Shown piece by piece: positions 35,251 through 44,100 of a stretch of 64,000 nt of DNA. The translations under genes were made by a program, and so were the position numbers. Location: NCBI RefSeq assembly GCF_901827155.1, contig NZ_LR594659.1:2852001-2916000 (forward strand), written 5' to 3'. The DNA is from Variovorax sp. PBL-H6 (lineage in GTDB: Bacteria > Pseudomonadota > Gammaproteobacteria > Burkholderiales > Burkholderiaceae_C). Under the pieces are notes generated by a model that was given only the letters and a program-made list of their open reading frames with translations, was not told the origin of the DNA and did not search any database. The first letter of the stretch is position 1; the number at the start of each line of letters is the position of its first letter.

Positions 35251-36308
35251 TGAGCGCGACCCTTCCGCCGATCGGCTGCAACGGCCGCGGCGCGCAGGCC
35301 TCGTCGCTCGAGCGGCCGGTGTCGCTGGCCGAGCCCTCGGTCGAGGAGCAGTTCCGCCTGGTGCGCGAGAGCGGCGCGTTCGACTGCTTCGACCGCCTGC
35401 CGATGCCCGGCCAGGTCGACACCTACCTGCGCTGCATCGAGCGCTTCGGCCTGCCGGTGCACACCGCGAGCTGGTTCTATGCGCTCGGGCGCGACGAGGC
35501 GCTGCTTGCCGACAAGCTGCGGCTCGCGGCCGAGGTCGGCGCCCGCACCCACAACATCATGCTGCATTGGCACGATGCGACGGGGCGGCCCATCGGCAAC
35601 GACGAGGTGGTCGACTTCTACCTGCGCGCCTACGACGAAGGCATGGCGCGCGGCGTGGAGCCGGCCTTCGAGTTTCACGTCAACATGTGGAGCGAGGACC
35701 CGCGGCGTGTTGCGCCGGTGGCCGAGGCGGTGCGCCGACGCGGCGTGCCCTTTCACTTCACGCTGGACTACAGCCATGCGATCTTCAAGATCGGCAATGC
35801 GCAGGAGCTGGCGATCTGCGGATTGACGGAAGACATCGCTTCGGAGCGCGCGGTGCTCGACCCCTTCAAGCCCGGCAGCTTCGTGGACCAATGGCTGGAG
35901 ATGGGCATCGTGCGCTGGCTGCAGGTGCGCAGCGTGGCGCCGAACGGGCCGCGCAACCGATGGTCGCTGGGCGACTCGGGCGAAGCCGTCGCGGCCGTGC
36001 CTGACCATTCCATCTTTCCGTACGCGAAGGGCGAACCGGGCCGCGGCATTCTCTATCCCTTCACCGAGCCGGCGCGCGGCGAATGGCACTCGCCGTGGGA
36101 CTCGGGCGCGCTCGCCTGTACGCGCGAGGTGGTTCGAAAGGTGCTGGCTTACCACCGCACGCACGAAGATTCGCCACTGCGCTGGATCACCACCGAGATG
36201 ATCAACCTGCCCGACTACGCGCACAACGCGCGCTTCTCGCTGATCGGGCAGAACGCGGCCATCGCGCGCTTCGTGCGCGATCAGTGGGCCACACTCGGCC
36301 CGGCCTGA
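35250..36308 (+). CDS. Xylose isomerase-like TIM-barrel protein
   Basis: The 352-residue protein begins at an ATG overlapping the receptor stop by 1 nt. It has candidate metal ligands along barrel strands: NIMLHWHDATG, FEFHVNMWSEDP and FTLDYSHAIF. This fits the AP endonuclease 2/xylose isomerase-like superfamily, whose members isomerise or epimerise sugars and sugar acids or hydrolyse other substrates. The exact reaction is unknown. Strict coupling to the receptor gene suggests that it processes the imported compound. It ends against the convergent TetR gene with no spacer. Confidence 0.65.
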   Translation: MSATLPPIGCNGRGAQASSLERPVSLAEPSVEEQFRLVRESGAFDCFDRLPMPGQVDTYLRCIERFGLPVHTASWFYALGRDEALLADKLRLAAEVGARTHNIMLHWHDATGRPIGNDEVVDFYLRAYDEGMARGVEPAFEFHVNMWSEDPRRVAPVAEAVRRRGVPFHFTLDYSHAIFKIGNAQELAICGLTEDIASERAVLDPFKPGSFVDQWLEMGIVRWLQVRSVAPNGPRNRWSLGDSGEAVAAVPDHSIFPYAKGEPGRGILYPFTEPARGEWHSPWDSGALACTREVVRKVLAYHRTHEDSPLRWITTEMINLPDYAHNARFSLIGQNAAIARFVRDQWATLGPA

Positions 36309-37145
36309 TCACTTCTTTGCAGCGGGCGGCTTGCGCCGGGGCTTGGGCGCGGCTTGCGCCACGGCGGATTCGTCGCCGGTCGCAAGCATGCGCAGCACCA
36401 CGTCGCAGATGTGCGCGCGCCAGGCTGTGCGGCGCGGCCGGCTCATCAGGTCAGCACCGATCCAGGTGGCGCAGGTGTACTGGTTCGAGAGATAGAAGAA
36501 GCCGAGCGACATGATCGTCATGAGCACATGCTCGGACGACACGTCGCGGCGGAACACCCCGCGCGCCTGCCCGTTCTCGAGCAGGGTCGCGACCGTGTGC
36601 ACCAGCGGCAGCGCGGTGCGCTCCACCACCTGCGGCGCTTGCCGGATGTGCTTGCCGCGCAGCAGGTTCTCGTTCATGAGCAGCCGCAGCAGGTTCGGGT
36701 GCGAGAGGTAGTGGTCCCACGAATGCTGCACGAGCTGGCGCATGCCTTCGACCGGGTCCTCGGGGGTCACGAACTCGCGCTGCGCGCCGATCATGTCCTC
36801 GTAGATCTTCGCCAGCACGGCCTGGTAGAGGCGCTCCTTGTTGCCGTAGTAGTAGTACAGCATGCGGTCCACCGTGCCGGCCGCGGCGCTGACGCGCTCG
36901 ATGCGCGCGCCGGCGAATCCGTGCTCGGCGAACTCCTCGACGGCAGCGTCGAGGATGCGGGTTTCGAGCAGTTCCGTGCGCTCGCGCCGCAGGCGCCGGC
37001 GTGTCGGGCCGCCTCCCTCGGCCGGCGCAGGCTCGCCCGCGTTTGCCGCAGGGCGGCCGGTGCGGCCGGCGGAAGAGGATCGTTCTGGCACGGTGGAGTC
37101 GCTCCTTGTCATTGCGGGTCCGGGCAACGGACGATGAAGAGGCAT
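36309..37145 (-). CDS. TetR/AcrR family transcriptional regulator
   Basis: The 278-residue protein has a long disordered basic N-terminus, then a TetR helix-turn-helix (FAGARIERVSAAAG, DRMLYYYYGNKERLYQ) and a helical ligand-binding domain; it ends in a Lys/Pro-rich tail. ATG 37112 (MTRSDSTV) is as good a start as 37145; neither has a well-placed Shine-Dalgarno sequence. Its position beside the oxygenase-receptor-isomerase group makes it the likely regulator, and the nested palindrome at 32736-32777 a candidate binding site, though 3.5 kb away. Confidence 0.85.
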   Translation of the reverse strand: MPLHRPLPGPAMTRSDSTVPERSSSAGRTGRPAANAGEPAPAEGGGPTRRRLRRERTELLETRILDAAVEEFAEHGFAGARIERVSAAAGTVDRMLYYYYGNKERLYQAVLAKIYEDMIGAQREFVTPEDPVEGMRQLVQHSWDHYLSHPNLLRLLMNENLLRGKHIRQAPQVVERTALPLVHTVATLLENGQARGVFRRDVSSEHVLMTIMSLGFFYLSNQYTCATWIGADLMSRPRRTAWRAHICDVVLRMLATGDESAVAQAAPKPRRKPPAAKK

Positions 37146-37302
37146 TCTCTCGCATGCCGATCGAGGCGTGGGCAGGATCGACCCGGCGCATGAGGGAGCA
37201 GCGTCGTGTGCGGCGTCCCCGGTTCAGTGCGATCTTGCCGAGGAATGCTCTCGACACCGACCGACCCGAGTGGGTGGCGCGGGCGAGCCCCCTCACTTGC
37301 GG

Positions 37303-38790
37303 CTAACGCTCACGCAGACTCTCACCGGTATGCTGGACCAGTGGCGACAGGAAATATTCGATCACTCGCCGCTTGCCTGTCTTGATCTCGACCGACGCCG
37401 CCATGCCGGGGCTGAGGTTGACCTCCGTGCCTTCGACCAGGAGGGCCGACCTGGCCAACTTCACCCGCGTCGAGTAGATCAACCCCCGCTTTTCGTCATT
37501 GATCGCGTCATGCGAGACCGACGTCACCTTGGCATGGATGGTGCCGTACCTGGTGTACTGGAAGGTTTCGACCTTGACCTCCGCCTCCTGATCGGGTTTG
37601 ACGAATCCGATGTCCTTGTTCTCGATGAAGGCCTCCACCTCCAGCGGGTTGTCGCGCGGCACGATCATCATCAGCGGCTGCGCGGGAGTGACCACGCCGC
37701 CCATCGTGTGCACTGCCAATTGCTGTACGGTGCCATCGACCGGTGAGGCCAATTGCATCAGCTTGCTGCGCGAATCGGCCTTCAAGTACTCCTGTTCCAG
37801 TGCGGCGCGCTTTTGCTCCCCATCGGTGAGGCTGTCGAGCGCGGTGCGTCGGGTACCGGCCGTCTGCTCCTGGCGCTGGCCCTTGGCTTCACGAAGCGCA
37901 GCTTCGATTTCCATCAGCCGGCTTCTCTGGTTCGCCAGATCGGCCTCCTGTTCGATGCGTGCCTGTTCCCGCTCGAGATAGCCGTGCTTCGAGACGAAGT
38001 TCTGATCGACCAGATTCTTGAAGTCCCTGGCGCGCTGCTGGGCGATCGGCACGGTCTGCTCCAGTTTGCGCACCAGCTCCAGCGTGGAGCGCAATTCCGC
38101 TTCTCGCCGTGCCACCTCGGCATCGATACGTCCCAGCTTGGCGGCGTATTCGGCCACTTGTCCTGCCAGCAAGCGTTGTGCTTCCATGAACTGGAGATCC
38201 GTCACCTGTTCCGGTCGATCCAGCTTGGGCGCTGTGCCCTTGTCGATCGCTTGCAGCAGGGACTGCCCGCGTGCGACTTGCAGACGGGCCATGGCCAGGT
38301 CGCCCTGCACCCGGTCCTTGTCGGCTTGCAGGGTGGTGCCGTCGAGTTCGATCAGCACATCGCCCGCCTTGACCTGCTGCCCGTCGCTGACCAGGATGCG
38401 TTTCACGGTGGCGGTCTCGAACGGCTGGATGGTCTTGGTGCGGCCGTTGGGCACCACTTTGCCTTGCGCCGTAGCCACCACGTCGATACGACCGAGTACC
38501 GCCCAGAGCAAGGTCAGCAGCGCAAAGGACAGCAGCATCCACATGGCGAGCCGTGGCGCGGGTGACACCGGGGTTTCCTGCAGCGACAGCGCTGCAGGCA
38601 GGAATTGCAACTCATGCGGCTGCCGCTCCATGGTTTCCATCTGTGCCCGATGACGCCACGCACGGGCGAACGCTGCCGTGTAGCGGCGCAACAAGTCCCT
38701 GGAGGCTTGAAGTCGCGGCTTTGCGTTCACCGGCGCACCGGCGCCTTCGACCGCGGTTTCATTCGCCTTGGGAGCGGACGTGCGGCTCAT
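37303..38790 (-). CDS. Type I secretion periplasmic adaptor (HlyD family)
   Basis: The 495-residue protein has a cytosolic N-terminus, one transmembrane helix (about residues 80-100), a biotinyl-lipoyl-like segment (IQPFETATVKRILVSDGQQV), long coiled-coil hairpin helices and a C-terminal HlyD signature region (VSHDAINDEKRGLIYSTRV). HlyD bridges the inner-membrane ABC exporter and an outer-membrane TolC. ATG 38790 has AGGA about 9 nt upstream; GTG 38793 is an alternative. It follows the ABC gene by 4 nt. No tolC is in the window, as is common. Confidence 0.92.
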   Translation of the reverse strand: MSRTSAPKANETAVEGAGAPVNAKPRLQASRDLLRRYTAAFARAWRHRAQMETMERQPHELQFLPAALSLQETPVSPAPRLAMWMLLSFALLTLLWAVLGRIDVVATAQGKVVPNGRTKTIQPFETATVKRILVSDGQQVKAGDVLIELDGTTLQADKDRVQGDLAMARLQVARGQSLLQAIDKGTAPKLDRPEQVTDLQFMEAQRLLAGQVAEYAAKLGRIDAEVARREAELRSTLELVRKLEQTVPIAQQRARDFKNLVDQNFVSKHGYLEREQARIEQEADLANQRSRLMEIEAALREAKGQRQEQTAGTRRTALDSLTDGEQKRAALEQEYLKADSRSKLMQLASPVDGTVQQLAVHTMGGVVTPAQPLMMIVPRDNPLEVEAFIENKDIGFVKPDQEAEVKVETFQYTRYGTIHAKVTSVSHDAINDEKRGLIYSTRVKLARSALLVEGTEVNLSPGMAASVEIKTGKRRVIEYFLSPLVQHTGESLRER

Positions 38791-38794
38791 CACA

Positions 38795-41017
38795 TCATCC
38801 TTGCTGCAAGCGATGAAGCCGTGCGTAGTGGCCTGCCTCGTGCTTCAGCAGCTCTGCATGGCTGCCGCTTTCGGCGATCTGCCCGCGATCCATCACCACG
38901 ATGCGGTGGGCATCGCGCACCGCCGAAAGCCGATGCGCGATGATGATCACCGTGCGGCCCTGGCAGATGGCCTTCATGTTGTTCTGGATGATGCGCTCGC
39001 TCTCGTAATCCAGCGCGCTGGTCGCCTCATCGAAGATGAGGATGCGCGGGTTGGTCATGAGCGCGCGCGCGATGGCCATGCGTTGCCGTTGCCCGCCCGA
39101 CAGTGTCGAACCGTGCTCGCCCACCGGCGTGTCGTAGCCTTCGGGCAGTTCGAGAATGAAGTCGTGCGCGCCTGCCAGCTTGGCCGCGTGGATCACTGCT
39201 TCCAGCGGCACGCCAGGATCGGCCAGCGCGATGTTGTCCCGGATCGAGCGGCTGAACAGCACGTTCTCCTGAAGCACCACCCCCATCTGCCTGCGCAGCG
39301 AGCTGGCCTCGGCCAGCGCCAGGTCCGTGCCATCCACCAGCACCCGGCCGCGTTCCGGCACATGCAAGCGCTGCATCAGCTTGGTCAGCGTGCTTTTCCC
39401 CGAGCCGGAACGGCCCACGATGCCGATCACCTCGCCGGGGCGGATGTCCAGGTCGATGCCCTTGAGCACCTCCGGGCCGTCGGGGCGATAGCGGAACACA
39501 ACGCCATCCAGGGTGATGCGGCCGGCGAGGGGAGGCAGGGCGCTCCTGGTGCCCGCCACTTCGGTGCGGGTGTTCAGGATGTCCCCCAAGCGCTGAAGGG
39601 AGATGCCCGTTTGCTGGAAGTCAGTCCATAGCTGCGCCAGGCGCATCATCGGTTGGGCGACCTGGCCTGCCAGCATGTTGAAGGCGATCAGCTGCCCCAC
39701 CGACAGTCGACCATCGATCACCAGGCGGGCACCCATGTACATCGTCGCAACGGTGACCAGCTTCGAAATCAGGCTCACGCCACTGTTGGCCAATGTGCCG
39801 ATGGCGACGGTCCTGAAGCTGGACGACACATAGGCCGCCAACTGGTTGTTCCACTTGCGCGTCCAGTGTGGCTCCACCGCCATTGCCTTGACGGTGTCGA
39901 TGCCGCTGATGGTCTCCACCAGGAAGGCCTGGTTCTCCGCACTTCGGTTGAATTTTTCATGCAGGCGGGCGCGCAGAAGAGGGGTGAATGCCAGCGACAG
40001 GATGACATAGCACGGCAGCGACAAGACCACGATCAGCGTCAGCCAGCCGCTGTAATACAGCATCACGGCGATGAAGACCACCGAGAACAACAGGTCCAGG
40101 ACCAGCGTGATGGCATTGCCGGTCAGGAAGGAGCGGATGTTCTCGAGTTCGCGCACCCGGGCCACGGAGTCACCCACGCGCCGCGCCTGAAAGTAGCCCA
40201 GCGGCAAGCTCAGCAAATGCCGAAACAGCCGTGCGCCCAGTTCTACATCGATGCGGCTGGTGGTATGGGCGAACACGTAGCTGCGCAAGGCGGTCAGCGA
40301 GACCTCGAACAGAACCACCACGGTCAAGCCCACGGCGATCACATCCAGGGTGGTGAAGCCGCGATGGACCAGCACCTTGTCCATCACCACCTGAAAGAAC
40401 AGCGGCGTGATGAGCGCAAAGATCTGCAGCGCGAAGCTCACCAGCAGCGCTTCGCCCAGGAGCTTGCGGTACTTCACGATTGCCGGGACGAACCAGGTGA
40501 AGTCGAACCTGGCGAGCTCGCCCGCCATTGAGGCGCGGGACGTGAACAGGATGAGTTCGCCGGTCCAGCGCGCTGGCAGTTCGGCCAGCTTGAGTGCTTG
40601 CGGCCGGCCGGCTGCCGGGTCTTGCACCAGGACCTGATCGCCATCGAGCCGAGCCAGGATGAAGAAGCTTGTGTTGCCTGCAGCGTTCCTGCCGACTGCG
40701 ACGGCGGGCAAGGGTGTTTTTGCCAGGCGTGCAAGATCGATCTTCACCGCCTTGGCCTGCAGATCGAGCTGCCTGGCCGCGAGCAGGATGTCCGTGACGC
40801 CGAACTCGCTTCCCGTTGGGAACTCATGGACCAGCTGGTCAGGGTCGGCGGCCACGCCGTGCAGACGGGCCATCATCACCAGGCAGGCCAGACCGGAATC
40901 GAGCCTGGCGGCAGGAGATGGCTCTGTCGCAGTAGCGGACGGGTGCTCGACAATCGTCAAGTGCCGATCGGCGCTGCCTTTGTCGTCGGGGTGGTCATTG
41001 GGGCGGTCGTCAGCCAT
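38795..41017 (-). CDS. Type I secretion ABC transporter (HlyB/RtxB family) with degenerate C39 domain
   Basis: The 740-residue protein has an N-terminal C39-like domain (about 40-165), six transmembrane helices (about 180-450) and an ATPase domain: Walker A GRSGSGKST, signature LSGGQRQR, Walker B ILIFDEATSALD, H-loop IAHRLS. The catalytic cysteine of true C39 peptidases (D-C-G) is replaced by Ser in LDSGLACL, so it does not cleave leader peptides; such C39-like domains bind unfolded RTX substrates. Its gene follows the RTX gene across a terminator-like hairpin and precedes hlyD. The encoded exporter should secrete the RTX protein next door. Confidence 0.93.
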   Translation of the reverse strand: MADDRPNDHPDDKGSADRHLTIVEHPSATATEPSPAARLDSGLACLVMMARLHGVAADPDQLVHEFPTGSEFGVTDILLAARQLDLQAKAVKIDLARLAKTPLPAVAVGRNAAGNTSFFILARLDGDQVLVQDPAAGRPQALKLAELPARWTGELILFTSRASMAGELARFDFTWFVPAIVKYRKLLGEALLVSFALQIFALITPLFFQVVMDKVLVHRGFTTLDVIAVGLTVVVLFEVSLTALRSYVFAHTTSRIDVELGARLFRHLLSLPLGYFQARRVGDSVARVRELENIRSFLTGNAITLVLDLLFSVVFIAVMLYYSGWLTLIVVLSLPCYVILSLAFTPLLRARLHEKFNRSAENQAFLVETISGIDTVKAMAVEPHWTRKWNNQLAAYVSSSFRTVAIGTLANSGVSLISKLVTVATMYMGARLVIDGRLSVGQLIAFNMLAGQVAQPMMRLAQLWTDFQQTGISLQRLGDILNTRTEVAGTRSALPPLAGRITLDGVVFRYRPDGPEVLKGIDLDIRPGEVIGIVGRSGSGKSTLTKLMQRLHVPERGRVLVDGTDLALAEASSLRRQMGVVLQENVLFSRSIRDNIALADPGVPLEAVIHAAKLAGAHDFILELPEGYDTPVGEHGSTLSGGQRQRMAIARALMTNPRILIFDEATSALDYESERIIQNNMKAICQGRTVIIIAHRLSAVRDAHRIVVMDRGQIAESGSHAELLKHEAGHYARLHRLQQG

Positions 41018-41042
41018 CGAACTGTGTTTTCTTCATCGATAC

Positions 41043-41091
41043 AAAAAACCCCCAAGCTCCGGCCAGTAGCCTTCTGGGCAGAGCGAGGGGG
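41043..41091 (-). terminator. Intrinsic terminator between the RTX gene and the ABC exporter gene
   Basis: On the minus strand CCCCC pairs with GGGGG at the base of a stem-loop with further partial pairing, followed by TTTTTT. It starts 27 nt after the RTX stop and ends about 25 nt before the exporter ATG, leaving no room for a separate promoter. Partial read-through, as between hlyA and hlyB of E. coli, would set the exporter level. Confidence 0.65.
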
Positions 41092-41117
41092 ACGGGCGAT
41101 TCCCTCGGGCGGGGCGC

Positions 41118-44100
41118 CTACTTCCAGTTCGCGGCGATTACCGGGTTCAACGCCGTCTGGTAGTCAGGCGGCAGTGAGGTCTGGCCAGGTGCAGGGGGCG
41201 CAAAGGCGGCCATGGCGGCGACCAGCACATCGACCTGGCTGTCCAGCAGCACCTTGCTGTCGGAGGTCTTGAACTGCTCGACGTGGTACGCGCCGGCGGA
41301 GTACCAGTTGCTCAAGGTGAGCTTGTCGTCGGTGGCCAGAATGCTGACCTCTAGGCTGTTGCCGATGTGGCGGAACCAGAGCTGGTCCATTGACACATTC
41401 GAGCCGAATGCCACCACATCGGTATTGCCGCTGGTCGTGTCGTAGTCGTTCACCGTATCCCGGCCCGAGTCTCGGCCGAATACATAGGTGTCGTTGCCGG
41501 CGCCGCCATTGAGGTAGTCGTTGCCCGCTCCACCGTCGAGGATGTCATTGCCGGCGTCGCCATACAGGCTGTCGTTGCCTTCGCCGCCGAGCAGGGTGTC
41601 GTTGCCGTTCTCGCCGTAGAGCGTGTCGTCGCCCGTGCCGCCACCGAGGGCGTCGTCGCCTTCGTCGCCGACCACAGTGTCGTTGCCGGCTCCGCCGTCC
41701 AGTGTGTCGTTGCCTGCCCAGCCGCGGATGTTGTCGTTGCCCGCACCCCCGGACAGCGTGTCGGCGACGGCATAGCCCTGCAGGGAGTCGTTGCCCTCGG
41801 TGCCCTGCTGCACCATCTGCTTGAGCTGGGCCATGTCCCAGCGTGTGCCATCGGCAAAGCGGATCTCCTCGATCTTGTAGCCGCTGACGCCATCGGTGTA
41901 GAAGCAGGCGCTGACGGTGATGCGGTCGGTGCTGCCCCTGAGGCTGAGGACCAGGTCATCGCCCGAGCGGGTGGCCACGATGTCGCTGGCCGCAATGCCT
42001 TCGGCGAACTCGATCGCATCGGTCTTGCCGATGCTGGTGTCGTAGTTGTTGATGACGTCCTGGCCCCAGCCACGGGCGAACCGGTAGAGATCCGAGCCGG
42101 CACCGCCATTGAGGTAGTCGTTGCCGGCTCCACCGTCGAGCGCGTCGTCGCCCGCCTCGCCATAGAGGCTGTCATTGCCATCGCCACCCAGCAGGCTGTC
42201 GCTGCCGTTCCCGCCCGACAACGAGTCCTCGCCCGCACCTCCGGTAAGGCGATCGTCGCCTTCGTCGCCGACCAGGGTGTCGTTGCCGGCTCCGCCATCC
42301 AGGGTGTCGTTGCCTGCCCAGCCACGGATGTTGTCGTTGCCCGCACCCCCGGACAACGTATCGGCGATGGCATAGCCCTGCAGGGAGTCGTTGCCATCGG
42401 TGCCCTGCTGCACCATCTGCTTGAGCTGGACCATGTCCCAGCGAGTGCCGTCGGCAAAGCGGATCTCCTCGATCTTGTAGCCACTGACGCCATCGGTGTA
42501 GAAGCAGGCGCTGACGGTGATGCGGTCGGTGCTGCCCCTGAGGCTGAGGACCAGGTCATCGCCCGAGCGGGTGGCCACGATGTCGCTGGCCGCAATGCCT
42601 TCGGCGAACTCGATCGCATCGGTCTTGCCGATGCTGGTGTCGTAGTTGTTGATGACGTCCTGGCCCCAGCCACGGGCGAACCGGTAGAGATCCGAGCCGG
42701 CACCGCCATTGAGGTAGTCGTTGCCGGCTCCACCGTCGAGCGCGTCGTCGCCCGCCTCGCCATAGAGGCTGTCATTGCCATCGCCACCCAGCAGGCTGTC
42801 GCTGCCGTTCCCGCCCGACAACGAGTCCTCGCCCGCACCTCCGGTAAGGCGATCGTCGCCTTCGTCGCCGACCAGGGTGTCGTTGCCGGCTCCGCCATCC
42901 AGGGTGTCGTTGCCTGCCCAGCCACGGATGTTGTCGTTGCCCGCACCCCCGGACAACGTATCGGCGATGGCATAGCCCTGCAGGGAGTCGTTGCCATCGG
43001 TGCCCTGCTGCACCATCTGCTTGAGCTGGGTCATGTCCCAGCGTGTGCCGTCGGCAAAGCGGATCTCCTCGATCTTGTAGCCACTGACGCCATCGGTGTA
43101 GAAGCAGGCGCTGACGCTGACGCGGTCGGTGCTGCTCCGGAGGCTGAGGATCAGATCGTCGCCCGAGCGGGTGGCGACGATGTCGCTGGCCGCAATGCCT
43201 TCGGCGAACTCGATCGCATCGGTCTTGCCGATGCTGGTGTCGTAGTTGTTGATGACGTCCTGGCCCCAGCCACGGGCGAACCGGTAGAGATCCGAGCCGG
43301 CACCGCCATTGACGTAGTCGTTGCCCGCTCCACCGTCGAGCGCGTCGTCGCCCGCCTCGCCATAGAGGCTGTCATTGCCATCGCCACCCAGCAGGCTGTC
43401 GCTGCCGTTCCCGCCGTAGAGCGTGTCGTCGCCCGTGCCGCCACCGAGGGCGTCGTCGCCTTCGTCGCCGACCAGGGTGTCGTTGCCGGCTCCGCCGTCA
43501 AGGGTGTCGTTGCCTGCCCAGCCGCGGATGTTGTCGTTGCCCGCACCCCCGGACAGCGTGTCGGCGACGGCATAGCCCTGCAGGGAGTCGTTGCCATCGG
43601 TGCCCTGCTGCACCATCTGCTTGAGCTGGACCATGTCCCAGCGTGTGCCATCGGCAAAGCGGATCTCCTCGATCTTGTAGCCGCTGACGCCATCGGTGTA
43701 GAAGCAGGAACTGACAGTGACGCGGTCGGTGCTGCCCCTTAGGCTGAGGATCAGATCGTCGCCCGACCGGGTGGCCACGATGTCGCTGGCCGCAATGCCT
43801 TCGGCGAACTCGATCGCATCGGTCTTGCCGATGCTGGTGTCGTAGTTGTTGATGACGTCCTGGCCCCAGCCACGGGCGAACCGGTAGAGATCCGAGCCGG
43901 CACCGCCGTAGAGGTAGTCGTTGCCGGCTCCACCGTCGAGCGTGTCGTCGCCCGCCTCGCCATAGAGGCTGTCGTTTCCATCGCCACCCAGCAGGCTGTC
44001 GCTGCCGTTCCCGCCGTAGAGCGTGTCGTCGCCCGTGCCGCCACCGAGGGCGTCGTCGCCTTCGTCGCCGACCAGGGTGTCGTTGCCGGCTCCACCATCC

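Noticed and set aside
41450..42997. 515-codon alternative frame inside the RTX repeats (also 43751-44773)
   Set aside because: Low-complexity Ala/Thr/Arg product created by shifting the repetitive RTX sequence; its periodicity comes from the real gene.
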